Source: Verrucomicrobiota bacterium (GTDB taxonomy: Bacteria; Verrucomicrobiota; Verrucomicrobiia; Verrucomicrobiales; Verrucomicrobiaceae). From it: a stretch of 64,000 nucleotides of DNA. The stretch spans positions 33,271 to 97,270 of the forward strand of contig JAFLEI010000029.1 in the NCBI GenBank assembly GCA_017301975.1. Reading direction: 5' to 3'. Position numbers and translations under genes: made by a program. Shown one piece after another: positions 53,145 through 61,726 of the stretch (positions are counted from its first letter, which is position 1; every line of letters begins with the position of its first letter). A model generated the notes under the pieces. It was not told where the DNA came from and ran no database searches. It worked only from the letters and a program-made list of their open reading frames with translations.

Positions 53145-53149
53145 ATGGT

Positions 53150-53571
53150 GGATCGGCCCTCATAAGCCGGATTCTGTGTCCCCGATGCCCTTCGGCACCT
53201 GGCTGTGATCATTTATCTGTCGGGCTGAGCGACCAGCCCGCCCCTGCTTGCGCAGTGGAGCGACTATTACCCGGAGGTATCCATCCCTTTCGGGACTTGC
53301 GGCCAGGCGGGCCTTTCTCCTGTTCTGTCTTGCACCGCATGAGGTTTGTCGTGCCCCCTTCCTCGCGGTTGGGGCGGTGGGCTCTTACCCCGCCGTTTCA
53401 CCCTTACCCACGCTTTCGCGCAGGCGGTTTGTTTTCTGTGATACTGTCTGTGACTGCGGCTTGCACCGCAGCCCCCACGCTTTCACGTGGCATGCTGCCC
53501 TGTGGTGTCCGGACTTTCCTCTGGCATCCCCGCCTTGCAGCAAAAACACCAGCGATCACTCCGGCCGACCC
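53150..53571 (-). ncRNA. rnpB: RNase P RNA (bacterial type A)
   Basis: The catalytic RNA of RNase P, which matures tRNA 5' ends. On the minus strand the conserved P4 5' half GGAAAGTCCGGAC is at 53519-53507 and the matching 3' portion CAGAATCCGGCTTAT is near 53175-53161. The ends are placed by a 9-base P1 pairing, GGGTCGGCC (53571-53563) with GGCCGATCC (53158-53150), one G-U pair. Other landmarks are 'GGGTAAGGGTGAAACGG' and 'GGTAAGAGCCCACCG'. Length is about 422 bases. Several open frames in this region on the plus strand are artefacts of the RNA gene. A hairpin follows directly. Confidence 0.96.
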
Positions 53572-53577
53572 GCCGTG

Positions 53578-53605
53578 AGAGTAAAGGCTTCAGCGAAAAG
53601 GGCAA
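53578..53605 (-). promoter_or_regulatory. Possible rnpB promoter
   Basis: Minus-strand TTGCCC (53605-53600), 16 bases, TACTCT (53583-53578), then 6 bases to the predicted RNA 5' end at 53571. This fits a sigma-70 type promoter with weak boxes. Assigned from position and spacing only. Confidence 0.4.
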
Positions 53606-53681
53606 GCAGGGCCTGCGTGGAAAGATGTCGCGAAACTTTGCCTCTGCCGGCGGTGTTGAAACGCCTGAACTCACCACCGCC

Positions 53682-54167
53682 ATGAAGCTCATCCCCTCCT
53701 TCCTCCTCGTCCTCACAGCCAGTTTCTCTCTGACCCATGCCGAAGATTCTCCCAAACAACGCCCCGATGCCGGAGGCCCGGGCCGTGAAAAAATGCGGGA
53801 AATGATTCTGCAGAAGTTTGATGCCAATAAAAACGGCACCCTGGACCCGGATGAGAAAGCCGCAGCCATGAAGGCCATGCAGGAACGCAAAGGTGCCCCC
53901 CCAAAGGGCGGTGCTCCCGGCTCCTCAGCTGACTCTCCAAAAGGCGGCGGCAAGATGCAGGCGATGCTCCTGGAAAAATTCGATGCCAACAAAAACGGCA
54001 CCCTCGACCCCGATGAAAAAGCGGCCGCCATGAAAGCCATGCAGGAGCGTAAAGGCAAGTCCGGCGGATTCCCCGGAGCCGGAGCCCCAAGCCCCGAAAG
54101 CGGCAGCAAATTTCGCCGTCCGCCAGAAGCACCAAAAGAAGGCGACGTCGCGAAAAAGCAGGAGTGA
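53682..54167 (+). CDS. Exported protein with two near-identical EF-hands
   Basis: A 161-residue exported protein. ATG 53682 starts the signal peptide ('MKLIPSFLLVLTASFSLTHA'); the frame is open back into rnpB but that part is not coding. It contains two nearly identical 27-residue units with the loop 'DANKNGTLDPDE', a full EF-hand with ligands at positions 1, 3, 5, 7, 9 and 12, each followed by 'KAAAMKAMQERKG'. Linkers are rich in Gly, Pro, Ser and Lys. It should bind two calcium ions. No catalytic domain is present. The gene is divergent from rnpB and convergent with the DUF3828 gene. Confidence 0.85.
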   Translation: MKLIPSFLLVLTASFSLTHAEDSPKQRPDAGGPGREKMREMILQKFDANKNGTLDPDEKAAAMKAMQERKGAPPKGGAPGSSADSPKGGGKMQAMLLEKFDANKNGTLDPDEKAAAMKAMQERKGKSGGFPGAGAPSPESGSKFRRPPEAPKEGDVAKKQE

Positions 54168-54205
54168 CATTCGTTGCGGCCAAAATTGCCCGCACCATTC
54201 GCACC

Positions 54206-54673
54206 CTACTTCGCCACGCTGTCCTTCAGCAATTTCAGCAGCGTATAGTCCGCGTACTGGATGTCGCTGATCTTCCACGCACCATCCTGCTGCACACAGT
54301 GGAAGGTGATGCGCTTCTTCTCTTCGAAGTTCACAAAAGTCACCATCACCGTGGCCTTCCCGCCCTCCGTCTTCGCCGGATGAATGACGAGCTCCTTGAT
54401 CTCCATGTCCTGCGCGTCATAAAGCGGATCGGCACCGATCACGCCGACTTCCCCTTTGGAGTCAATCGTGTCTTTCCAGATAAGACCGCCCAGCTCCTTC
54501 GTGAAATAGTGATCCACCAGCGCCCGGCTCTTGTCTTGGAAGAACGGCGACGCCTTTTTCTTCTCTGACTTGTACAATTCAGCGACCAGCGACTCAGGCG
54601 TGGCCGCCTTGTCAGCAGCGTGAAGAGTCAGACCGCAGAAAACAAACAGCAAAAGCAAAGTGAGGAGGCGCAT
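54206..54673 (-). CDS. Exported DUF3828 protein
   Basis: A 155-residue exported protein (signal peptide to about residue 19, 'FCGLTLHA'). The rest fits DUF3828: 'LVAELYKSEKKKASPFFQ', 'RALVDHYFTKELGGLIWKD', 'GEVGVIGADPLYDAQD' and a terminal 'GAWKISDIQYADYTLLKLL'. DUF3828 has no known activity; its fold is NTF2/SnoaL-like by appearance of the C-terminal strands (inference). It is 44 bases downstream of the sulfatase gene on the minus strand and may be co-transcribed. Confidence 0.85.
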   Translation of the reverse strand: MRLLTLLLLFVFCGLTLHAADKAATPESLVAELYKSEKKKASPFFQDKSRALVDHYFTKELGGLIWKDTIDSKGEVGVIGADPLYDAQDMEIKELVIHPAKTEGGKATVMVTFVNFEEKKRITFHCVQQDGAWKISDIQYADYTLLKLLKDSVAK

Positions 54674-54717
54674 CCGGCTGCTATCGCCGCAAACGCCTCA
54701 AAGTCGAGTTCATCATC

Positions 54718-56250
54718 TCACTCATCCGCGTCCTTTTTGCCCTTCTTCTTCGGGGCGTCCGGCAGCGGCACGCCGCGCTGGCGGGCTTCCCACTCCGCGT
54801 AGCCCTTCTTGCTGTGATTTCCCACGTACTGATACGTGTCAAAAATCGCGCCATTGCCCAGCACACGCGGGTCTTTCTCTTCCTTGAGCTGGGCTTCCAG
54901 CTTCACCCGCAGCTCCTGCTTCCTCTCAGCGAACTCAGGAACGTTGGCCAGGTTCTTCAGACACTCGGGATCTTTGACAATATCGTAAAGCTCCTCCTCC
55001 GGCCGGTAGTTGAACGCCAGATCGTAGAAGAACCCCTTGTTCTCCACGATCCATGTTTTCGTGGGCCCGTCGTCGCAGTTGCCGTAGCCGGTTTCCGGAT
55101 TGCAGGCGGGCCACCGCTCCGGGTGGTAGTTGTGACTGTAGAAAAACTCAGGCGTGCGGATGGCTCGCACAGGATAGCCCCAGTCATTCGGACGTCCTAG
55201 ATCGTGGCGCTCTTTCCCCGCCAGCATGATCTTGCGGTCTTCAATGAAACCGCTCTTCTCGCTGCGCAGCAGGTTCACCAGGCTGCTGCCGCTCATCTGC
55301 TCATGCTTCGGCAGCCCCGCCAGTTCGAGATACGAGGGCGCAAGATCACGCACGTTGACGAAATCTTCCACCACACGTCCCGGCTTGATCCCCTTCCCCC
55401 AGCGCATGGCCAGCGGCAGGTGGTACCCGTCCTCATAGATCTGCCCCTTCACCCGTGGAAACGGCATGCCATGATCCGACGTCACAATGACCAGCGTGTC
55501 TTCCAGCATGCCCGACTTCTCCAGCAAATCGAGCGCCTGCCCGATCTGCTTGTCTCCCCATTCCACCTCGATCGCATAGTCCGCCAGATCACCGCGCACC
55601 GTCGCGTTGTCCGGCAGGTAGCCCGGCACTTTCACATCCTCAAGCTTCTTGCCCAGACGCACACCGGAGTCGAGCTCGTAGGAGCGATGCGGCTCCTTGA
55701 ATCCCATCCAAAAGCAGAACGGCCGCGCCTTGTCACGCTGCGCCAGAAACGCCTCAAAGTTGCGCGGGTAATCCGTGGTCGTAATGCCCTTCGCTGGCAC
55801 TTCTTGTTTGAATTCATCAAACGCCGGCCCGGCAGGATTGCGCGTGCGGCCTCCCAGTTTGAAATCACCCGGTCCCCAGCCCTTGCCAGTCAGACCCACT
55901 GTGTAGCCGCCTTTTTCCAGCAGATCCGGATACACGGCAAACTTCGGCGGGAAGATGCCTCCGTGACAAACCGCCTCCTCAAGCTGCCACGAGTTCCGCC
56001 CCGTGAGGATCGTCGCACGGCACGGGCTGCATTTCGGATTGGAGGTGAAAGCGTTTTTAAACAGCACCCCCTCCTTCGCCACGCGGTCAAAGTTCGGTGT
56101 CTTCACCCAGTCACAGCCATACGCGCCCGCATGCTGCCAGCCCCAGTCATCAAAGATGATGAAGAGGATGTTCGGGCGCGGCGCATCCTCAGCACGAAGG
56201 CTGGAAACAAGAGCAAGCGCGGCAACGACGGCGGACAGGAGCAGTTTCAT
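54718..56250 (-). CDS. Secreted sulfatase, heparan N-sulfatase-like (Cys type)
   Basis: A 510-residue type I sulfatase with signal peptide (to about residue 20). Metal ligands D34-D35 are in 'FIIFDDWGW', the formylglycine cysteine is C74 in 'CSPCRATILTGR' (CxPxR with a Cys at position +3), and 'VTSDHGMPFPRVKG' supplies the later Asp-His pair. The pattern 'CSPCR' and 'DWGWQHAG' resemble the N-sulfoglucosamine sulfohydrolase branch, so a sulfated glycan such as heparan-like or algal polymer is possible; this is a weak substrate prediction. The C-terminus is Lys/Asp-rich. It lies 24 bases upstream of the gcvP stop on the same strand but is unrelated in function. Confidence 0.92.
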   Translation of the reverse strand: MKLLLSAVVAALALVSSLRAEDAPRPNILFIIFDDWGWQHAGAYGCDWVKTPNFDRVAKEGVLFKNAFTSNPKCSPCRATILTGRNSWQLEEAVCHGGIFPPKFAVYPDLLEKGGYTVGLTGKGWGPGDFKLGGRTRNPAGPAFDEFKQEVPAKGITTTDYPRNFEAFLAQRDKARPFCFWMGFKEPHRSYELDSGVRLGKKLEDVKVPGYLPDNATVRGDLADYAIEVEWGDKQIGQALDLLEKSGMLEDTLVIVTSDHGMPFPRVKGQIYEDGYHLPLAMRWGKGIKPGRVVEDFVNVRDLAPSYLELAGLPKHEQMSGSSLVNLLRSEKSGFIEDRKIMLAGKERHDLGRPNDWGYPVRAIRTPEFFYSHNYHPERWPACNPETGYGNCDDGPTKTWIVENKGFFYDLAFNYRPEEELYDIVKDPECLKNLANVPEFAERKQELRVKLEAQLKEEKDPRVLGNGAIFDTYQYVGNHSKKGYAEWEARQRGVPLPDAPKKKGKKDADE

Positions 56251-56274
56251 GCTCGTGAAACGCCGCCATGATCC

Positions 56275-59103
56275 TCAACTTGCAGCCGCTTCTTCCACGC
56301 TCACACAAGTGCAGACGAGGTGGCGGTCGCCATAGACATTATCGATGCGCGACACCGGCGGCCAGTACTTGGACTCCTGCACCCACGGCAGCGGGAAGGC
56401 GGCGGCCTCACGTGTGTAGGCATGCAGCCATTCGCTCTTGGTCACGGCGGCGGCGGTATGCGGGGCCTGCTTCAGCGTGTTGTCCGTCGGGTGAGACTGG
56501 CTGCTTTCCACACCGATCATCTCCGCATGGATGCACTGCATCGCCTCGCAGAAACGGTCGATCTCCGCCTGGCTTTCGCTCTCCGTGGGCTCAATCATGA
56601 GCGTGCCTGAAACCGGCCAGCTCATCGTCGGCGCATGATAGCCAAAATCCATCAACCGCTTCGCCACGTCTTCCACCGTGGTCTTGTGGAAATGGCTGAA
56701 ATCAAGGATGCACTCGTGCGCGACAAGCCCCTTGCTGCCTTTGTACAACGTGGGAAAATTCGCCTCCAGCTTGCGGGCGACATAGTTCGCATTGAGGATC
56801 GCGTACTTCGTCGCATCGACAAGACGCGGCCCCATCATCGCGATGTACATCCATGAGATCGTGCAGATGCTCGCGCTGCCCCAGGGGGCGGAGCAAACCG
56901 CACCTTCACGGCGGTCCGTCTGCCACGTGTGGTGCCCCGGCAGATGCGCACGCAAATGTGCCGCCACCGCAATCGGCCCCACGCCCGGCCCGCCTCCGCC
57001 ATGCGGAATGCAGAAAGTCTTGTGCAGATTCAAATGGCACACATCCGCGCCGATGCGCCCCGGCGAGGTCAGCCCCACCTGCGCATTCATGTTGGCACCG
57101 TCCATGTAAACCTGCCCGCCATGATCATGCACCGCACGGCAGATCTCGACGATGGACTCCTCAAATACGCCATGAGTCGAAGGATACGTGACCATCAGCG
57201 CGGCCACCTTGTCCTTGTTCGCCTCCAGCTTCGCCTTCAAATCATCCACGGCAATGTTCCCATGACTGTCACAGGTCACCGGCACCACCTTGAATCCACT
57301 CATCACGGCGCTGGCCGGGTTAGTGCCATGGGCCGAGGTTGGGATGAGGCAGACATCGCGGTGCTCCTCGCCACGCGCGGCGTGAAAGCGCTTGATCGCC
57401 AGCAGCCCGGCATACTCGCCCTGAGATCCCGCATTCGGCTGCAAAGACACCGCGTCAAATCCCGTGCACTCCGCCAGCCACGCCTCCAGGTCTCCAAACA
57501 TCGAGCGGTAGCCCTCCGTCTGATCACGCGGCGCAAAAGGGTGCAGCCCGTTCACCTCCGGCCAGCTCAGCGGCATCATCTCCGCCGCAGCGTTCAGCTT
57601 CATCGTGCAGGACCCCAGCGGAATCATGCTGCGATTCAGCGCGATGTCCTTCGATTCCAGACGGTGCAGATACCGCATCATCTCCGTTTCGGAATGGTAC
57701 GAATTGAACACCGGATGCGTCAGAAACGCGGACGTGCGGTGGTGCCGCGCGGAGCAGTGCAGCGGATTTTCGTCATCCAGCATCGGCGGCTGCTGCGCCT
57801 TTGAAATGCCAAAGGCGGTGAGCAGATTCAGCAGCTCTTCTTCCCGCACGCGCTCGTCCAAAGCGACGCCCACCGTGTTGGCGTCGATCTTGCGCAGATT
57901 GATGCCGAAGATCAGCGCACGCTTGAGCAGATCATCGGCGTTCGGCACACGCACGCTCAGCGTGTCAAAAAACTCGTCGCTCAGCACATCCAGTCCCGCA
58001 CGCAGCAGCTCTCCCGCCAGCCAGACCGCCGCACCATGCACACGATGCGCGATGGTCTTGAGCCCCTGCGGCCCGTGATACACCGCATACATGGACGCCA
58101 TCACCGCCAGCAGTACCTGGGCCGTGCAGATGTTGCTGGTGGCCTTCTCACGGCGAATGTGCTGCTCACGTGTTTGCAGAGAAAGACGATACGCAGGGCG
58201 GCCTGCGGCATCCTTGGAAACACCGATCAACCTTCCAGGCAGCCGGCGCTTCAGCGCATCACGCACTGCCATGAACGCCGCATGCGGCCCGCCAAAACCC
58301 AGCGGCACACCAAAGCGCTGGCTGTTGCCAACGCAGATGTCGGCACCGAATTCACCCGGCGGCCTCAGCACCGTCAGCGCCAGCAGATCCGCACTTACAA
58401 TCAGCAAGGCTCCCGCTTCATGGACTTCGGACGCCAGTTCGCCAAAGTCATGAATGACACCCTGCGTGTCAGGATATTGCACCAGCACAGCGGCCAATCC
58501 CTTGGTGCCATCGTGCTTCCATTTCTGCACATCCCCCACCTCCACACGGATGCCCAGCGCGTCCATCCGCGTGCGCACCACCTCAATGTTATGCGGGTGG
58601 CACTGGTCGGAAACAAACACGCGTGATGCCCCCGCCACCTGCGCCACCGCCAGGCCCAAGGCTTCAGCACATGCGGTGCCTTCATCAAGCAGCGAGGCGT
58701 TCGCCACATCCAGCGCCGTGAGGTCACGGATCATCGTCTGAAAATTGATCAAGGCCTCAAGCCTTCCCTGCGCGATCTCCGCCTGATAAGGCGTGTAGGC
58801 CGTGTACCAGCCGGGATTTTCCAGGATGTTCCGCTGAATCACCGGCGGCGTGATAGTGTCATGGTAGCCGAGCCCGATGAACGAGCGCATCACCTTGTTC
58901 AGCCCCATGATCTGCCGCATCCGCCGCAGCGCCTGTTCCTCGCTCAGCGGCGGTGCCAGATTGAGCGGCTCACGCACCCGGATGCCTTCCGGCACCACTT
59001 GGTCGATGAGTTCATCGAGCGTTTTGAAACCGAGCGTTTGCAGCATGCTCTCCGCCTCGGCGGCGGAGGGACCAATATGGCGGCGGGAGAAGTTTGTGGG
59101 CAT
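56275..59103 (-). CDS. gcvP: Glycine dehydrogenase (decarboxylating), single-chain P protein
   Basis: A 942-residue full-length P protein of the glycine cleavage system. It binds PLP at K695 in 'LNLHKTFCIPHGGGGPG' and releases CO2 from glycine, passing the aminomethyl group to the lipoyl arm of GcvH. It starts 'MPTNFSRRHIGPS', the usual N-terminus. Both homologous halves are on one chain, unlike the split form of some bacteria. It is the last gene of a minus-strand run gcvT-gcvH-hydroxylase-gcvP, 53 bases after the hydroxylase stop. Confidence 0.97.
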   Translation of the reverse strand: MPTNFSRRHIGPSAAEAESMLQTLGFKTLDELIDQVVPEGIRVREPLNLAPPLSEEQALRRMRQIMGLNKVMRSFIGLGYHDTITPPVIQRNILENPGWYTAYTPYQAEIAQGRLEALINFQTMIRDLTALDVANASLLDEGTACAEALGLAVAQVAGASRVFVSDQCHPHNIEVVRTRMDALGIRVEVGDVQKWKHDGTKGLAAVLVQYPDTQGVIHDFGELASEVHEAGALLIVSADLLALTVLRPPGEFGADICVGNSQRFGVPLGFGGPHAAFMAVRDALKRRLPGRLIGVSKDAAGRPAYRLSLQTREQHIRREKATSNICTAQVLLAVMASMYAVYHGPQGLKTIAHRVHGAAVWLAGELLRAGLDVLSDEFFDTLSVRVPNADDLLKRALIFGINLRKIDANTVGVALDERVREEELLNLLTAFGISKAQQPPMLDDENPLHCSARHHRTSAFLTHPVFNSYHSETEMMRYLHRLESKDIALNRSMIPLGSCTMKLNAAAEMMPLSWPEVNGLHPFAPRDQTEGYRSMFGDLEAWLAECTGFDAVSLQPNAGSQGEYAGLLAIKRFHAARGEEHRDVCLIPTSAHGTNPASAVMSGFKVVPVTCDSHGNIAVDDLKAKLEANKDKVAALMVTYPSTHGVFEESIVEICRAVHDHGGQVYMDGANMNAQVGLTSPGRIGADVCHLNLHKTFCIPHGGGGPGVGPIAVAAHLRAHLPGHHTWQTDRREGAVCSAPWGSASICTISWMYIAMMGPRLVDATKYAILNANYVARKLEANFPTLYKGSKGLVAHECILDFSHFHKTTVEDVAKRLMDFGYHAPTMSWPVSGTLMIEPTESESQAEIDRFCEAMQCIHAEMIGVESSQSHPTDNTLKQAPHTAAAVTKSEWLHAYTREAAAFPLPWVQESKYWPPVSRIDNVYGDRHLVCTCVSVEEAAAS

Positions 59104-59156
59104 CGAAATCGGAGCGGTTTGAGGACGCCGCCACGCTACCTAGCCGCAGCCCCCTG

Positions 59157-59996
59157 TCACTTGCCAAACAAGGCCCAGAATTTTTTCTCGGAGGCCTTCT
59201 GCTTGCCCTTCGCTTCGCGCAAAAACGGTGCCAGCGCGGCCAGGTTCAAGATCAGATGATTGAGAAAATTGAATGGCGCGCGCAGCGGACGCTCGAAATC
59301 CACAAACAGCACCACGCGATAGCCGTCGGTGTCGTTCCAGACTTCATGATTATAAGTATCATCAAAGATGATCGCGCTGCCTTCCCGCCAGGCATAGACC
59401 TGATCCGCGATTCGGATGCGGCACTGCTGTCGCGGCTCCGGCACCATCAGCCCAAGGTGCATGCGCAGCACCCCCGCAAACGGACCCCGGTGCTCCGGGA
59501 TGTGCTTGTTCGGCGAAAGGATCGAAAAAAAGCCGGTCGTGCAGCCGGGGATCTTCGCCAGCACCTTCATCGTCTCCGGGCAGTGGCGGGCGTTTTCCTC
59601 GCAGTCCATGCCCACCCCTTTGAGGAAGAAGGTCTTCCACTGGTCATCCCCCTGGATCATGCCGACTTCCTTCACGATGTCCTGAAAGCTCGGCATCGCA
59701 TCCCGGTACTTCATCACTGAGTCCACTTCCGCACGCACCTTCCGCCAGTCCGCCTCAATGTCCTTCACCCAGGGAAAGTGCCGCGAGTCATAAATCGGCG
59801 GATCACCATGAATGGAGCAATGCGCAATGACCGCCTCGACAACATCCTGCAGCCGGTTGGTGATGCGCTCCAGCAAACTTGTGGCCGGGAAAGTGCGGTG
59901 ACGGCGGTGGTAGGCGTCAATCGGCTTGAGCTGAAAGCCGGCCGGGACAGTAGCGGTGGAAATTGATGCTTCGGAAGACATGGGTCGAGAATCCAT
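59157..59996 (-). CDS. Aspartyl/asparaginyl beta-hydroxylase-type oxygenase
   Basis: A 279-residue protein of the aspartyl/asparaginyl beta-hydroxylase family, Fe(II)/2-oxoglutarate oxygenases with a double-stranded beta helix. The first iron His is in 'NKHIPEHRGPFAG', the second in 'DDTYNHEVWNDTDGYRV', which also gives the Arg for 2-oxoglutarate; the usual Asp is replaced in this family. Start is uncertain: ATG 59996 or 59981. The C-terminus has a short hydrophobic stretch ('FNFLNHLILNLAALAPFL') and a basic tail. It sits between gcvH and gcvP, 67 bases from gcvH, an unusual position. The substrate is unknown; such proteins often modify lipids (LpxO type) or peptides. Confidence 0.88.
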   Translation of the reverse strand: MDSRPMSSEASISTATVPAGFQLKPIDAYHRRHRTFPATSLLERITNRLQDVVEAVIAHCSIHGDPPIYDSRHFPWVKDIEADWRKVRAEVDSVMKYRDAMPSFQDIVKEVGMIQGDDQWKTFFLKGVGMDCEENARHCPETMKVLAKIPGCTTGFFSILSPNKHIPEHRGPFAGVLRMHLGLMVPEPRQQCRIRIADQVYAWREGSAIIFDDTYNHEVWNDTDGYRVVLFVDFERPLRAPFNFLNHLILNLAALAPFLREAKGKQKASEKKFWALFGK

Positions 59997-60063
59997 GAGG
60001 AGTAACGAATTTGTCACTCATTGCAGCCGGAAAAATGACGTGAAACCACTCAAATCACTCAGC

Positions 60064-60444
60064 TCAGGCAATGTGCTTGCCGTAGGCCGCAGCATCCATC
60101 AGCGCGTCCAGTTCAGCCACGTTGGATGGCTGAATTTTGAAAATCCAGCCCCCCGTATACGGCTCACGATTGAGAAGGCCCGGATCGCCGCCGAGCGCCT
60201 CGTTGATGGCCACGATTTCACCCGCCACGGGCGCATAGATGTCGCTCGCCGCTTTCACGGACTCGATCACGCACACCTGCTGCCCCGCACTGACCTGGGT
60301 GCCCACCTTCGGAGGATCCACAAAGACCACGTCCGTCAGTTCCGCCTGCGCATGATCCGTGATGCCGACCGGAGACGGGCTTTGGGTGGGATCAATCCAT
60401 TCGTGGGAGTCACGGTAGCGGAGATTTTCAGGGACGTTGCTCAT
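60064..60444 (-). CDS. gcvH: Glycine cleavage system H protein
   Basis: A 126-residue lipoyl carrier. The lipoylated lysine is K64 in 'VIESVKAASDIYAPVAGE', and the start ATG 60444 ('MSNVPENLRYRDSHEWID') is the normal N-terminus; the longer frame to 60627 overlaps gcvT. It shuttles the aminomethyl group between GcvP and GcvT and later the dihydrolipoyl arm to lipoamide dehydrogenase. It follows gcvT by 20 bases. Confidence 0.97.
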   Translation of the reverse strand: MSNVPENLRYRDSHEWIDPTQSPSPVGITDHAQAELTDVVFVDPPKVGTQVSAGQQVCVIESVKAASDIYAPVAGEIVAINEALGGDPGLLNREPYTGGWIFKIQPSNVAELDALMDAAAYGKHIA

Positions 60445-60464
60445 GGGGATGTCTGTTGGGAATA

Positions 60465-61580
60465 TTAAACGGAGGGCTTGCGATAAAACGGCTTCTTCAC
60501 CACTTCCGCCGGGAAACGACGCCCGCGGATTTCGATTTCCAGAGTGCTGCCGATCGTGGCGGCGCTCAGCGGCACATAGGCCATGCCGATGCCCGCTCCG
60601 AGGCTGGGAGACTGCGTGCCGCTGCACACTTCACCGATGATCTCCCCCGCAAATGCCACCGGATAATGCGGGCGCGGCGGAGGGGCCGCGCCAGTCATGC
60701 GGAAGGCGGCCAGTTTGTCCGGCAGTCCGGCGGCCTTTTGCGCCACCAGCGCCTCACGCCCGGTGAAGTCACCCTTGTCCAGATCCACAAAGAAGCCGAG
60801 TCCCGCCTGCAGCGGCGTGCGCTGCTCAGAAAGATCATTGCCATTGAGCGGATACCCCATCTCAAGGCGCAGCGTGTCACGGGCGCCGAGTCCACAGGGC
60901 ATGCCACCGGCAGCCTTCACGGCATCCACGATTTTGCGAAACCACGCTTCCGCCGTCTCCATCGGCATGAAAAACTCAAAGCCTTCCTCCCCGGTGTAAC
61001 CGGTGCCGCAGAGCCACATCGGTCCTTCGCCGGTCATCGAGACAAGAATGGTGTTGTGCTCCGGAAAGGATGCGGCATCACCAAAGACCGCCGCCGCCAC
61101 CTCGCGTGCCTTCGGGCCCTGGATGGCCAGCCCGGCGGTGAAATCACTCGCATTGGCCATCAACACCTCATCATCCTTGTTGAGCTGGGTTTCCAGATGC
61201 GCCCAGTCCGCATCAATGCGCGAAGCATTGACCACGAGGTAAAATTCACGCTCGCTCGTGCGATAGGCGATCAGGTCGTCGATCACCCCGCCAAGTCCGT
61301 TCAGCAGCAGGGTGTACTGCCCCTGGCCTGGCTGAAGCTTGGTGATGTTATTCGTCAGCACCCGGTTCAAAAACGCTTCGGCACCCGCGCCGCTCACGAT
61401 GAACTGCCCCATGTGCGAAATATCAAACACGCCGACGCTCTGCCTCACAGCCTTGTGCTCATCGACAATGCCCGTGTATTGAACCGGCATGTCCCAGCCG
61501 GCAAAGGGCACCATGCGGGCCCCCATTTCCACATGAACGGCATGCAGGGGAGTACGGCGAAGAGAGGGAGTGTCTGACAC
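60465..61580 (-). CDS. gcvT: Glycine cleavage system T protein (aminomethyltransferase)
   Basis: A 371-residue aminomethyltransferase. It moves the aminomethyl carbon from GcvH to tetrahydrofolate and releases ammonia. Typical segments are 'RTPLHAVHVEMGARMVPFAGWDMPVQY' (cited as 'GARMVPFAGWDMPVQY'), 'DISHMGQF', 'GTGYTGEEGFEFF' and 'GARDTLRLEMGYPLNG'. Start is a GTG at 61580. It is the first gene of the glycine cleavage run and divergent from the oligopeptidase gene. No glycine riboswitch is evident in the 146-base upstream spacer. Confidence 0.97.
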   Translation of the reverse strand: MSDTPSLRRTPLHAVHVEMGARMVPFAGWDMPVQYTGIVDEHKAVRQSVGVFDISHMGQFIVSGAGAEAFLNRVLTNNITKLQPGQGQYTLLLNGLGGVIDDLIAYRTSEREFYLVVNASRIDADWAHLETQLNKDDEVLMANASDFTAGLAIQGPKAREVAAAVFGDAASFPEHNTILVSMTGEGPMWLCGTGYTGEEGFEFFMPMETAEAWFRKIVDAVKAAGGMPCGLGARDTLRLEMGYPLNGNDLSEQRTPLQAGLGFFVDLDKGDFTGREALVAQKAAGLPDKLAAFRMTGAAPPPRPHYPVAFAGEIIGEVCSGTQSPSLGAGIGMAYVPLSAATIGSTLEIEIRGRRFPAEVVKKPFYRKPSV

Positions 61581-61726
61581 AGTGCACCCATGTTGTGAAG
61601 CGCTGCGGCTTTGTCAATTCTCGCGGCATTTTAAGCCGATTTCTGAATGCCAATCTCATTTGCAGGGCCCACGCATCCTCTCCATACTCCGCGTCCCCTA
61701 AACGCCCGCGAAAAAAAGCCCCAACC

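Noticed and set aside
53075..53685. Several plus-strand frames across 53.1-53.7 kb
   Set aside because: They run through RNase P RNA, whose conserved elements explain the sequence.
60445..60627. N-terminal extension of gcvH
   Set aside because: It overlaps gcvT, and ATG 60444 gives the normal GcvH N-terminus.
61581..61726. Possible glycine riboswitch upstream of gcvT
   Set aside because: The 146-base spacer shows no tandem aptamer-like GGAGA...GGA pattern on the minus strand and is mostly too short.
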